DNA of 64,000 nucleotides, from NCBI GenBank assembly GCA_026707665.1, contig JAPOWK010000112.1, positions 24,008 through 88,007 on the forward strand, read 5' to 3'. Source of the DNA: Chloroflexota bacterium. Its GTDB lineage: Bacteria > Chloroflexota > Anaerolineae > Aggregatilineales > Phototrophicaceae. The notes below the pieces were generated by a model that made no database searches, had not been told where the DNA came from, and worked only from the letters and a program-made list of their open reading frames with translations. Below are positions 52,355 to 61,617 of this stretch, in pieces (the first letter of the stretch is position 1; the number at the start of each line of letters is the position of its first letter). Position numbers and translations under genes: made by a program.

Positions 52355-52531
52355 TTATTCGTCGGCGTCGATCTTTTTCGGCGGTTCTTCCGGCCGCTGC
52401 TTTGGCCGCCTGGGAGCAAGCCTCTTGAGCTTGGGCGCGTCTTTATCATTGGGATCGGACATCGTGGAGGGCGCATGCTCAACAATATGGTTCTTGGCAT
52501 CGTAGACGAAGGTTACATCCGCCTCATTCAT
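52355..52531 (-). CDS. Tiny protein with KR-APRRP motif (module 3, follower)
   Basis: 58 residues from the ATG at 52531, with GGGAG upstream; an in-frame start at 52585 would overlap the leader gene. The core is VTFVYDAKNHIVEHAPS, then DAPKLKRLAPRRPKQRPEEPPKK. Related to the two tiny proteins of module 2. It lies 23 bases after the stop of the 52555-52968 gene. Confidence 0.65.
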   Translation of the reverse strand: MNEADVTFVYDAKNHIVEHAPSTMSDPNDKDAPKLKRLAPRRPKQRPEEPPKKIDADE

Positions 52532-52554
52532 CTCGTACAACTCCCTTTCGTCTC

Positions 52555-52968
52555 TTAGATCATCCTTACACTGGCTCGCCCCCATTCGCCCCTTTGAGCG
52601 AAATCGGCAACGAGTATGTGAAATTCGTCGGTACCTACACCGACATATCTCATTTCGTGAATCCGGTGAATATATGGATAGACTGTTGTATGTCGAAAAT
52701 CAAAATCCAGCCCGCGCTGATCCAGGACATTTTCTCCGCCAGGCGCCATCAATTGTTGCACGCTTTGGTGAATCCGCCGGTCAAAATCGAATTCCGCTGT
52801 CCATTGCGAAACGATCCACATTGGCGCATGGATGGGAATCATGGTGTCGATGCGAGACTGACGGTATCGATCGCCGACCCTTATAGCGGTCACGACATTC
52901 AGCAGGTCAATGCTACCAGATGGCGGCGCCGTTACATCTGCACACAACAAGGTCCAATCATGACGCAT
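52555..52968 (-). CDS. Small DUF6941-like protein (module 3, leader)
   Basis: 137 residues, clear paralogue of the 49636-50055 product (MRHDWT-LC, SQWTAEFDFDRRIH, QLMAPGG, GVGTDEFHILVADFAQRGEWGRAS in parts). Convergent with the ABC exporter gene and followed by its own tiny partner. Confidence 0.75.
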   Translation of the reverse strand: MRHDWTLLCADVTAPPSGSIDLLNVVTAIRVGDRYRQSRIDTMIPIHAPMWIVSQWTAEFDFDRRIHQSVQQLMAPGGENVLDQRGLDFDFRHTTVYPYIHRIHEMRYVGVGTDEFHILVADFAQRGEWGRASVRMI

Positions 52969-53093
52969 TAATCCCTATCTCCGCTTTAGAAAGTAGATAT
53001 TTCCAAATATACTATACGAGATAGGAAAGCCGTTAGCAATCTTTGCGCTGTCCTCGAATAATCGTGGCAATTATATGAAGGGGGAGCGGCAGC

Positions 53094-54116
53094 ATGAAAG
53101 CACTGATCACCGGCATCAGCGGGCGCGTCGGCGCGAACCTCGCCCATGAGATGAAGCGGCGGGGCTATGACATCCGCGGGCTGGTCATGCCCGAGGACCC
53201 GCAAGCGGACAAGGCGGCGCGGCTCGGCGTCGAGCTCGTGGAAGCCGATATGGCGGACGCGGATCGCCTGCGCGCCGCTGTCGACGGCGTTGACGTCGTC
53301 GTCCATCTGGCGGCGCAGATTCCGCAAGGGGCGGACTTGTCGGAGCGCATGCTTGATGTCAACACGCGGGCCACCTTGAGCTTGCTGGAAGGCGCGCTGG
53401 CATCGTCGGCGCCGCTCAAGCGCTTTGTACTGGCCAGCACCTACCAGGCTTATAATCCCTTTGTCACCCAACAAATTACCTATGATGAAGAGAGCCCGCA
53501 GAAGCCGATTGACATCTACGCGCTGACCAAGCTGCTCTCCGAAGAGATCTGCTTCACATACGGGCGCGAATACGGCCTGCCGGTGACGGCGCTGCGCTAC
53601 TGTTCGATCAAGGCGGCCAACGAGGTGCTGGGCATGCTGCACCCGGCCTGGCTGAATTATTTCATTGAAATGACGCTATCCAATAACCGCATTCCCTGGT
53701 TCGGCGCGGAGCATATTGAAGAAACCAAGGCGATTATGAGCGAGTTGCTGCGGACGCCGGATGCCGTTTGCGCGGTGAGCGACGCCCAGGGCGAGCCCTG
53801 GCGATTGGTCGTCACTGATGTGCGCGATGTGGTGGCTGGCACGATTTTGGCGCTCGAGCGCGAGGCGGCCATTGGTGAAGCCTTCAACATGACGGGATGT
53901 CCGCCGGTCACGTTGGCGGAGGCCGCTCGTCTGCTGGCCGATGCGACTGGTCGACCCTACCGCGAGGTGACGATGCCTTTCTGGCGCGGCGCTGACGCCT
54001 CAACCGAGAAGGCGCGCGCCCTGCTCGGCTACGATCCACAGTATTCCTTCGACCAGATGGTGGAGACGGCGCTCGCTTATCAGCGCGGCGAGCCAATCGA
54101 TCAAATTCCCAACTAA
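53094..54116 (+). CDS. NAD(P)-dependent epimerase/dehydratase (extended SDR)
   Basis: 340 residues; GGGGGAGCGG precedes the ATG. TGISGRVG at residues 6-13 is the cofactor site, VVHLAAQ follows at the usual position, and YALTK gives Tyr142 and Lys146. The C-terminal region resembles nucleotide-sugar epimerases and related lactone or sugar-acid dehydrogenases. Substrate unknown. It stands alone on the plus strand. Confidence 0.85.
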   Translation: MKALITGISGRVGANLAHEMKRRGYDIRGLVMPEDPQADKAARLGVELVEADMADADRLRAAVDGVDVVVHLAAQIPQGADLSERMLDVNTRATLSLLEGALASSAPLKRFVLASTYQAYNPFVTQQITYDEESPQKPIDIYALTKLLSEEICFTYGREYGLPVTALRYCSIKAANEVLGMLHPAWLNYFIEMTLSNNRIPWFGAEHIEETKAIMSELLRTPDAVCAVSDAQGEPWRLVVTDVRDVVAGTILALEREAAIGEAFNMTGCPPVTLAEAARLLADATGRPYREVTMPFWRGADASTEKARALLGYDPQYSFDQMVETALAYQRGEPIDQIPN

Positions 54117-54144
54117 CGTCCCTGCCCGCTCCCCATCGCTAGAC

Positions 54145-54552
54145 TTACGTCCCGCGAAGGAAGTCGAGGCATTGATTCATGCCTACAGCCGCCGGCGGTA
54201 ACAGATCGGGGAACCAGCGCCGCTCATACTCCAGCGAGTAGCATCCCTCATAGCCGAGGTCGGTTAAGTCGCCGATGATCTCGATGCCATCCAATCCCAG
54301 TTCGGCAAACAAGTCGGCGGAGTTTGCCAGCCCGGATAATGCCGATGTTTCGACCGCCTGAGCACAATGTCTTATGATATTGGGCAATCGATAGCTTCGC
54401 CGCGGATTTGGAGGCCTTACTGCGCGCTCTGAGTACGGCCAAGGCGCCGCCGGGTTGCTGGCGCAAGCGGTCGTTGAAGCGTGCCATCGAATCCAGCCGC
54501 CGCGCTGAGCCCGTGGCGATTGAACGGCGCGACTATTCCTTCTGACAGACAA
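54145..54552 (-). pseudogene. Remnant of a sugar phosphate isomerase/epimerase-type TIM-barrel gene
   Basis: Only the last ~50 residues look like protein of a known type: IEIIGDLTDLGYEGCYSLEYERRW...LPPAAVGMNQCLDFLRG, as at the C-terminus of xylose-isomerase-like sugar epimerases. Upstream, the frame carries Arg/Pro/Ser-rich sequence without family features, and a second frame holds short plausible pieces (ARFNDRLRQQPGGALAVL), suggesting a deletion and frameshifts. It lies 7 bases after a Gfo/Idh gene, a frequent operon partner of such epimerases. Confidence 0.5.
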
Positions 54553-54558
54553 ACGTCA

Positions 54559-55674
54559 TCATGCCTGGATAGACTCGATCTCGACGCGCCCTTCTATTTC
54601 GTGGCTTTTCACCGCCGCGCTAATGAGGCGCTGAATGCGGGCGCCATCGTGGAAGTTCGGTCTCAACTCGGTGTCGTTAAGGATGCTGTCGATGAATGCG
54701 CGAATCATGAAGTCTTCCGAGCGAAACATGTCCCGGTAAGTATTATGCACGGTATCGCGGCGGGCATTTCCCCAAATATGATCGGGTATCGGCAGTTCGC
54801 GGATCATGCCTTCGCCAACGCGCGCGCCTTTAACCTGCTGGGTTTTGTCCCAGTCGGTGAAGCTGTAGAGCGTGCCGCCCGCGCCGTGAAACTCCATGTG
54901 ATGCGTTTGGCCGAAAGGCGTGTCTTCATAGCAGAGGGCGGTGCAATGAATCATGCCGTGGGCGCCGTTGCTGAATTCCAGCGTGAGCATGCAGGAATCA
55001 TCGAGGACTTCATAGGGATTGCCAGCGGGATCAAGCGGCGGGCGCGGGACGGTGAATCCCAAACGGCAGGTGATCGCTCCAATATCGCCATAAAGCCACT
55101 CAGCCAGGTAGAGAAAATGCGAACCCAAATCGCCGATGATGCCGGATCCGGCGATGCCGCGATCGAAACGCCACAAATAATCGCCTTCGCGGGCGAACCC
55201 GGTGTAGTAGCGCATATTGAGATGGTAAGGCGAGCCCAGGTAGCCGCCATCGATCAATTCCTTGAGATAACGAGCGGTCGGCATAAAGCTGTAAGTGAAC
55301 GGTACGTGCGTCTTCAAGCGGCGCGCTTCAGCCGTCTCCGCCATTTCCCGCGCTTGCGCATAGCTGAGGGCGATAGGTTTCTCGCAGAGGACATGCAAAT
55401 TTCTCTCCAGCGCTTCCATGCTGATGGGATAATGACTGCTGTTGGGCGTAGCGATGATGATGGCATCGAGATCTGCGCGGTCGATCATCTCGCGGTAGTC
55501 GGTATAGACTTGCGGGATGCCCCAGGTCTGCGCCATCTTCCGCGCATTGTCGCGGTTGCGGCCGCAGATGGCGAGCGTCTGCGCGCCCGCATGGCTGGCC
55601 AGCGCCGGCAGATGCATGGCATCCGCCCACCAACTGGCGCCGACGACGCCGACCGAGACTGTGTTGCTAGTCAT
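54559..55674 (-). CDS. Gfo/Idh/MocA-family oxidoreductase
   Basis: 371 residues from the ATG at 55674, after GGAAGAG. N-terminal Rossmann domain (VGVVGASWWADAMH), the catalytic CEKPIAL motif, and a C-terminal domain with GIIGDLGSHFLYLAEWLYG. The family oxidises or reduces sugars, inositols and similar polyols with NAD(P). The downstream epimerase remnant suggests the pathway may be partly lost. Confidence 0.92.
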   Translation of the reverse strand: MTSNTVSVGVVGASWWADAMHLPALASHAGAQTLAICGRNRDNARKMAQTWGIPQVYTDYREMIDRADLDAIIIATPNSSHYPISMEALERNLHVLCEKPIALSYAQAREMAETAEARRLKTHVPFTYSFMPTARYLKELIDGGYLGSPYHLNMRYYTGFAREGDYLWRFDRGIAGSGIIGDLGSHFLYLAEWLYGDIGAITCRLGFTVPRPPLDPAGNPYEVLDDSCMLTLEFSNGAHGMIHCTALCYEDTPFGQTHHMEFHGAGGTLYSFTDWDKTQQVKGARVGEGMIRELPIPDHIWGNARRDTVHNTYRDMFRSEDFMIRAFIDSILNDTELRPNFHDGARIQRLISAAVKSHEIEGRVEIESIQA

Positions 55675-55764
55675 ACAACTCTTCCGTAAAATGAGTTTGA
55701 GTGTAACAATGCATTGTAATTTTGCATGGCTCATAAAGCAATGAATCTCTGACAGGTGAGGCAG

Positions 55765-56133
55765 ATGAGCAAATTGACGGTTACCGGCCTTGTGGAGCGG
55801 CTGTTCTTCACCGCCATTGTGGTCGGTATCTTGATGGCGGCCGGCGGGGCGATTCGCTACTTCATGCTGCAGAATCAACTTTCCAGCAATATGGCGGCGC
55901 AGATTCACGAGCAGGGCGGCGAAGTCGCGATCGAGAGCAAAGGGCAGGCGCAAGGCTTGATGGCTTCCGATATCGAACGCCGGCGATTGGTTGCGGAGCA
56001 ATTCAATATGATGATCCTCGGCGGCGTGGGCCTGGCGCTGCTGGGCTTGGGCTGGCTCGGTCATGATGTCATGGGCAGCCGCCGCCGCAAGCCGGTTGCT
56101 GCAGCCGCAACATCGAGTGGAGCATCTTCATAG
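55765..56133 (+). CDS. Small membrane protein of unknown function
   Basis: 122 residues from the ATG at 55765, after GAGG. Two hydrophobic segments (LFFTAIVVGILMAAGGAIRYF near the N-terminus and MMILGGVGLALLGLGWLG near the C-terminus) flank a hydrophilic region of ~40 residues containing AIESKGQAQGLMASDIERRR. The tail is basic, then Ala/Ser-rich. It precedes the SulP transporter by 53 bases and may be co-transcribed with it. Confidence 0.7.
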   Translation: MSKLTVTGLVERLFFTAIVVGILMAAGGAIRYFMLQNQLSSNMAAQIHEQGGEVAIESKGQAQGLMASDIERRRLVAEQFNMMILGGVGLALLGLGWLGHDVMGSRRRKPVAAAATSSGASS

Positions 56134-56186
56134 TGCGTTACGAACTAGGTCATTGAGCCAACCATTTTTAGGCAGACCAATCACTT

Positions 56187-58442
56187 ATGGCACAACCAGA
56201 TTCAGCCAATGGCTCCGATGGGACGCTTCGCCAGGCGCTAGGGCAGGCGCTTCAACCCAGGATGCTGCTGCGCAGCGTCTTCGCGAGCGCGATCATTTGG
56301 CTGCTCATGGCCAGCGCCATGCCCTCGTATTCGCGGCTCATCTTTCATGGACCGCTGGAAGCCTATTTCGCAGCCGGTCTCAGCATGGTGCTGATTAGCC
56401 AGATTGTTGTCATTCCTATCACTTCGCTCCTCGCTTCCGATCATGCGACCCTCGTCGTGCCGCGGAGCCCGACCGTGGTAATCCAAGGTATGGTTGCTAG
56501 CAGCGTGGTCGCGGCCGCGCCGGCTGACATGCCGCAGGAGGCGCTTTTCGCGGCGGTGTTTTTGGTGATCGTGCTGTCTGCGGTTTTGACCGGGGGCTTC
56601 CTCATGCTCTTGGGTTATCTGCGCGCCGGGGGCTTAATCCGTTACCTGCCTTATCCCATCGTCGGCGGGTTCATGGCGGGTTTGGGCTGGTTGATTGTGA
56701 ATGCCGGTTTCGGCATCTTGCTAGACCTGCGGCTGAATGTGCAGTCCTTGCCCGTTTTATTGGAGGGCGCCGTCTTAGCGCGCTGGCTGCCGGCCGTGGC
56801 TTTTGCTCTGAGTATGTTTGCGCTGCGGGCGCGGGTCAAAAGCACCTTGATCATGCCCGCCTGCATCATTGCGTTTTTCGTTCTGTTTCATGCCTGGGTG
56901 CTTTTAGGACCGGGCGATGTCGCCAGCTTGGCGGCTGACGGTTGGCTTTTGCCGGAGGCTTGGGGCGCGCTGCGCTGGCAGTTGCCAGATTTCGCCGCTG
57001 TCGCGCAACTGGACGCCTCCATGGTCGCGGCCAGCGCCGGTGGCATCTTGACCTTGATCGTGGTCTGTACGCTGAATCTTTTTTTCAATGCCAGCGCGCA
57101 GGAGCTAATCGTTGAGCGCGAACTCGATTTCAATCGTGAATTCCGGGTCAATGGCCTCGCGAATATGGCGTCGAGCCTGTGCGGCGGCGGCATCCTGGCT
57201 TATCACGCGCCCATTTCTTCCACGTTGGTAGCAAACATGCGCGTCTATGGGCGCATGGTGGGGCTCATCCTCGCTCTCATGTTTTTGTTGACGCTGTTCT
57301 TTGGCAGCGCCATATTTTCGCTGATTCCGCGTTTTATCCCGGTGGGCCTCATCATTTACTTCGGCTTGCAATTTATGAAGGAGTGGCTGATCGACAGTTG
57401 GTCCAGTTTGCCGCGACAGGATTACATCGTCATTGTCGTCATCGCGCTGGCGACAGGGCTATTCGGCCTTCTGACTGGCATCGCCGTTGGCGTTGTTGTG
57501 GCGATATCTTTCTTTGTGTTGGAATACAGCCGGATGGACGTCATCAAGCAAGAGTTCTCGGGCAGTTTCCATCGCAGCAATCTCGACCGCTCCTTCGCGC
57601 AGAACCAACTGCTGCAAAAGGAGGGCGAAGGCATACAAATTTTGCGCTTGCAAGGCTATATCTTCTTCGGCACCGCGTATCGCTTTTATGAGCATGTCGT
57701 ATCTCGGATCAACGCTGACGACAGCGGTCGGCTGCGTTTCATCATTCTCGACTTCAAATCCGTCCGCGGGCTTGATGTTTCAACGATTGTGGATTTCCAA
57801 AAGCTGAAGAAGCTGACGGACGGCAGGGGCATTGAATTGCTGATTTCCGACGCGTCGCCGCCGCTGCAGCCATTGCTGGCCGGTGGCGGGATCACGGAAG
57901 AGCGGCTCGGCAAGCCGTCGCTTTTCGACGATTTGGATCACGCGCTGGAATGGTGCGAAAGTATTCTCTTGCACGAAGCCAGCTTGCTGGATGCGCAGCG
58001 CGTCACCGTCGAGCAGCAGTTGGCGCAGCATGCGTTTCTGCGTCCACGAGACGCTAGCGCGTTGACGACCTTCCTCGAACGGATGGAAACCGCGGTCGGC
58101 GATACGGTCTTCAATCAAGGTGATGAATCGGATTCACTGTACTTCATTGAGTCCGGCCGTGTCGATGTCCTGCTGCGTGATGAAGCGGGCCACGTCTTGC
58201 GCCTGCGCAGCATGACCGCGGGCGCCGTCATCGGCGAAGTGGGCTTCTACCTGGGCAAAGCGCGTTCAGCTGGCATTGTGGTGACCGAAGCCGGCGTCTT
58301 GCAGCGGCTGAGCCACGACGCGCTGCGCCAAATGGAGGAGACGGCGCCGCAGACCGCATCCGCGATACATGTGCTGATCGCCAGCATGTTGTCGGACCGG
58401 CTGTCGACGACCAACCGCCTCGTTCAAGAATTGATGGATTGA
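56187..58442 (+). CDS. SulP/SLC26 anion transporter with STAS and cyclic-nucleotide-binding domains
   Basis: 751 residues. Residues ~25-440 form the hydrophobic transporter core (about ten to twelve segments; GGGILAYHAPISSTLVANM in the middle). Residues ~470-600 are a STAS domain (IILDFKSVRGLDVSTIVDFQKLKK). Residues ~620-745 are a cNMP-type sensor domain (VGDTVFNQGDESDSLYFIESGRVDVLL, in parts, with GEVGFYLGKARSAGI where the phosphate-binding loop lies). The family exchanges or imports sulfate, bicarbonate or other anions. The C-terminal domain suggests control by a nucleotide or other small ligand. Confidence 0.88.
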   Translation: MAQPDSANGSDGTLRQALGQALQPRMLLRSVFASAIIWLLMASAMPSYSRLIFHGPLEAYFAAGLSMVLISQIVVIPITSLLASDHATLVVPRSPTVVIQGMVASSVVAAAPADMPQEALFAAVFLVIVLSAVLTGGFLMLLGYLRAGGLIRYLPYPIVGGFMAGLGWLIVNAGFGILLDLRLNVQSLPVLLEGAVLARWLPAVAFALSMFALRARVKSTLIMPACIIAFFVLFHAWVLLGPGDVASLAADGWLLPEAWGALRWQLPDFAAVAQLDASMVAASAGGILTLIVVCTLNLFFNASAQELIVERELDFNREFRVNGLANMASSLCGGGILAYHAPISSTLVANMRVYGRMVGLILALMFLLTLFFGSAIFSLIPRFIPVGLIIYFGLQFMKEWLIDSWSSLPRQDYIVIVVIALATGLFGLLTGIAVGVVVAISFFVLEYSRMDVIKQEFSGSFHRSNLDRSFAQNQLLQKEGEGIQILRLQGYIFFGTAYRFYEHVVSRINADDSGRLRFIILDFKSVRGLDVSTIVDFQKLKKLTDGRGIELLISDASPPLQPLLAGGGITEERLGKPSLFDDLDHALEWCESILLHEASLLDAQRVTVEQQLAQHAFLRPRDASALTTFLERMETAVGDTVFNQGDESDSLYFIESGRVDVLLRDEAGHVLRLRSMTAGAVIGEVGFYLGKARSAGIVVTEAGVLQRLSHDALRQMEETAPQTASAIHVLIASMLSDRLSTTNRLVQELMD

Positions 58443-58454
58443 CGGCGGGGCGCC

Positions 58455-59255
58455 TTAATTATCGTAATCTTTTCCATAATCCATATCAGGTATCGGGCTG
58501 GTGCTGGTCCAGCCGCCGTCCACCACAATAGCTTGACCGGTGATTTGAGCCGACTCGGGCGCGGCCAGGAAGAGGGCCGCGTTGGCGATGTCGGCCGTCT
58601 GAATCGCCTTACCGACTGGGATCAGACTGCCCCAGCGCGCTTCGTATTCCGGATCGTCGTTGAGGTTGCGCGGCGTGATGACGGCGCCGGGGGCGACGCA
58701 ATTGATCGTGATGCCATGCGGGCTCAACTCCAGCACCAGGTTCCGCGCCAGCATTTCCAGCGCCGCTTTGGTCATGCCATAGGCGCTGAGGTAAGGGACT
58801 GCGCGATGACCGGTCACCGATGACATCAGCACGATGCGCCCACCGCTTCCCTGGGCGCGAAACTGACGGGCAGCCGCCTGCGCCAGAAAATAGCTGCCGC
58901 GCAAGTTGACGCTCACGACGCGCTCGAAATCTTCGGGCTTGTAATCGAAGAAATCTCCCCACGAGGTTAAACCAGCGTTGCATACGCATACGTTGAGTTG
59001 ACCGAATGTCTCCACGGCTCGCCGCACGAGGGCGCGCACCGCCTCAACATCGGCGACATCGCCGCTAGCGGCCAGGCAGCGCGCGCCCGTCTCGGCAGCG
59101 ATCGACTCGGCGGCGGTGATGGCGCGTTCGGGCAGGATGTCGTTCAAAATCGCGGACGCGCCTTCTGCGCAAAACTGGCGCACGACCTCATACCCGATTC
59201 CTTCGCCAGCGCCGGTGACGATGACCGTTTGATTTGCGAATCGCTTCTGTGTCAT
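58455..59255 (-). CDS. Short-chain dehydrogenase/reductase (SDR)
   Basis: 266 residues. TGAGEGIG for the cofactor, CNAGLTSW, catalytic Ser in LMSSVTGH, and YGMTK (Tyr and Lys). The C-terminus ITGQAIVVDGGWTSTSPIPD is typical of glucose-dehydrogenase/FabG-like enzymes. Convergent with the SulP gene. Given the neighbouring dehydratase, a sugar or sugar-acid substrate is likely. Confidence 0.9.
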   Translation of the reverse strand: MTQKRFANQTVIVTGAGEGIGYEVVRQFCAEGASAILNDILPERAITAAESIAAETGARCLAASGDVADVEAVRALVRRAVETFGQLNVCVCNAGLTSWGDFFDYKPEDFERVVSVNLRGSYFLAQAAARQFRAQGSGGRIVLMSSVTGHRAVPYLSAYGMTKAALEMLARNLVLELSPHGITINCVAPGAVITPRNLNDDPEYEARWGSLIPVGKAIQTADIANAALFLAAPESAQITGQAIVVDGGWTSTSPIPDMDYGKDYDN

Positions 59256-59342
59256 AATCTGTCCTGATTGGTGGATAGGGCAAGGATATTTTAACTACAG
59301 AGGGCACAGAGGACACAGAGGAAACCCGGCGCTTCCAAGAGG

Positions 59343-59460
59343 ATGTAGGGGCGAGCCATTGGGTCGCCCTAAAGCGTGCAAGAATCTGTTGGGCCAACAT
59401 GCTAGGCCGCCCGCCAGTGCGCAGGATCCTGTAGGGGCGAGCCGCCGGCTCGCCCGTACA
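59343..59460. repeat. Family A repeat copies
   Basis: GTAGGGGCGAGCC-ATT-GGGTCGCCC at 59345-59368 and GTAGGGGCGAGCC-GCC-GGCTCGCCC at 59433-59456. Here the two copies are in the same orientation rather than inverted. The rest of the gap to 59519 shows nothing else. Confidence 0.8.
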
Positions 59461-59519
59461 CGTTTGGATTGTTATGGCGGTAGCGGTGTACTCGGTGGTG
59501 AAAATTGGGAGGCGCGAAC

Positions 59520-61511
59520 ATGAAGGATAAAATCTACGGCGGGGCGGAGTTGCTGCGGACGACGCGAACGCGCGGCCAGGGCCGGGACGGGGCGCTGCCT
59601 TTCGACGAAGATATGCTGCTCAATGAGGCGAGCGGCAATCTCTTCGCCATGACCCAGAATGTGGCGATGGGCTGGCATCCGGAGGAAGTCAATCGCGAGC
59701 AATACGTGATCGTCAGTACCAAGGGCGGCTTGCGCGCCGAAGACGGCAGCCCGGTGGCGCTGGGTTATCACACCGGCCATTGGGAGATCAGCCTGCTGGT
59801 CCAGGAAGCGGCCGAGACGATCCGCGCGCAAGATGCGATTCCCTTCGCCATCTATTGCTCCGACCCCTGTGACGGGCGCTCGCAAGGAACGACCGGCATG
59901 ATGGACAGCCTCGCTTATCGCAATGACGCGGCTTTGGTGATGCGGCGCATGATCCGTTCCTTGCCCACCCGCGATGGCGTGATGGGCGTCGCCACCTGCG
60001 ACAAAGGGCTGCCCGCGGCGATGATCGCCTTGGCCGGCTGCGGCGACCTGCCCGGCATTATCGTGCCCGGCGGCGTGACCCTGCCGGCGGAAGGCGCGGA
60101 GGATGCCGGCACGGTGCAGACGATTGGGGCGCGCTTCGCCCACGGCCTGATCACGCTGGATTACGCGGCCGAGATGGGCTGCAAGGCTTGCGGCTCATCG
60201 GGCGGCGGCTGCCAGTTTTTGGGCACGGCGGCGACTTCGCAGGTAGTGGCGGAAGCGCTCGGGCTCAGCCTGCCGCATTGCGCGCTGGTGCCATCCGGCG
60301 AAGCGATCTGGCTGGACAATGCCCGGCGCTCGGCGCTGGCTCTGCTCAGCATGAAGTCGGCCGGTACGACTCTGGCTGACATTCTGACGCCGGCGGCGCT
60401 CGAGAACGCCATGTTGGTGCATTCGGCTTTTGGCGGCTCGACCAATTTGCTGCTGCATATCCCCGCCATCGCTCATGCCGCCGGATTAACGCCGCCGTCG
60501 GTCGACGATTGGATCCGCGTCAATCGCAGCACAGCCCGTCTCGTTGACGCTTTGCCCAATGGGCCGCGCAACCACCCGACCGTGCAAGTGTACATGGCCG
60601 GCGGCGTACCCGAGGTTATGTGTCATCTGCGGCAGATGGGGCTGCTCAACACCGACGCGCTCACGGTTACGGGTGATAAGCTGGATGTCGTGCTGGATTG
60701 GTGGGAGAGCAGCGAGCGGCGGCGCTTGGCGCGAGAGCGTCTGCGCGAGAACGACGGCATCGACCCGAGCGACGTCATCATGTCGCCCGAACAAGCGGCG
60801 GCGCGCGGGCTGACGAGCACGGTAGTTTTCCCCATGGGCAATATCGCGCCGCAGGGTTCTGTCATCAAGGCCACTGCCATCGACCCTTCGGTGATAGACG
60901 CGGATAACGTCTATCGGCATCGCGGTCCGGCCCGCGTATTCACCTCCGAGCGCGCGGCGATTCGGGCGCTGAAGGGCTTGGAAGGCGAAGCGATTCAGCC
61001 TGGCGATGTGCTGGTGCTGACTGGCCTGGGACCGATGGGCACCGGCATGGAAGAGACCTACCAACTGACCTCGGCCCTCAAGTTCATCCCTTGGGGCAAA
61101 CAGGTGCCAATTGTCACCGACGCGCGCTTTTCCGGCGTTTCGACCGGCGCCTGCATCGGCCACGTGGGACCGGAGGCGCTGGCGGGAGGTCCGATTGGCA
61201 AGCTGCGCGACGGCGATCTGATTGCGATCACGATCGACCGCGACGCCTTAAGCGGCACGGTGGATTTGGTCGGCACGGCGGAAGGTGCGCTCTCGACCGT
61301 CGAGGCGCAGGTGCTGCTGGAGGACCGCGCGCCCCATCCTGACTTGCAGCCGCATCCCGATTTGCCTGACGATACTCGTCTGTGGGCGGCATTGCAGGCG
61401 GCCAGCGGTGGCGTCTGGGCGGGCAGCGTCTACGATGTGGACAAGATCACGGAAGCGCTGGAGGCTGGTCTGCGGGCGGTCGGCGAGAGTGGAACGCAGA
61501 ACGTTACATGA
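59520..61511 (+). CDS. yjhG: IlvD/Edd-family dehydratase, YjhG/YagF (xylonate dehydratase) type
   Basis: 663 residues from the ATG at 59520 with GGGAGG 6-7 bases before. Family cysteines for the iron-sulfur cluster are in [21 protein letters not shown] and [11 protein letters not shown]. The long N-terminus and the overall length (~650) are those of YjhG/YagF, which dehydrate D-xylonate to 2-keto-3-deoxy-xylonate, rather than of IlvD (~560) or Edd. The C-terminal domain has [24 protein letters not shown]. Fits catabolism of pentonic acids by the non-phosphorylative route. Confidence 0.92.
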   Translation: MKDKIYGGAELLRTTRTRGQGRDGALPFDEDMLLNEASGNLFAMTQNVAMGWHPEEVNREQYVIVSTKGGLRAEDGSPVALGYHTGHWEISLLVQEAAETIRAQDAIPFAIYCSDPCDGRSQGTTGMMDSLAYRNDAALVMRRMIRSLPTRDGVMGVATCDKGLPAAMIALAGCGDLPGIIVPGGVTLPAEGAEDAGTVQTIGARFAHGLITLDYAAEMGCKACGSSGGGCQFLGTAATSQVVAEALGLSLPHCALVPSGEAIWLDNARRSALALLSMKSAGTTLADILTPAALENAMLVHSAFGGSTNLLLHIPAIAHAAGLTPPSVDDWIRVNRSTARLVDALPNGPRNHPTVQVYMAGGVPEVMCHLRQMGLLNTDALTVTGDKLDVVLDWWESSERRRLARERLRENDGIDPSDVIMSPEQAAARGLTSTVVFPMGNIAPQGSVIKATAIDPSVIDADNVYRHRGPARVFTSERAAIRALKGLEGEAIQPGDVLVLTGLGPMGTGMEETYQLTSALKFIPWGKQVPIVTDARFSGVSTGACIGHVGPEALAGGPIGKLRDGDLIAITIDRDALSGTVDLVGTAEGALSTVEAQVLLEDRAPHPDLQPHPDLPDDTRLWAALQAASGGVWAGSVYDVDKITEALEAGLRAVGESGTQNVT

Positions 61512-61562
61512 GCGCGGAATCGATCCTTTGCCTTCGTGCGAAACCTCCAAATATCAACAACT

Positions 61563-61590
61563 CGTAGGGGCGACTCTGTGAGTCGCCCGC
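61563..61590. repeat. Single family A palindrome
   Basis: GTAGGGGCGACTC-TGT-GAGTCGCCC between the dehydratase and SnoaL-type genes. The inner triplets TCT/AGA-like pair again differs from other copies yet stays complementary. Confidence 0.8.
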
Positions 61591-61617
61591 AAACCAACTT
61601 TTCCAGGAAGATCTCCC

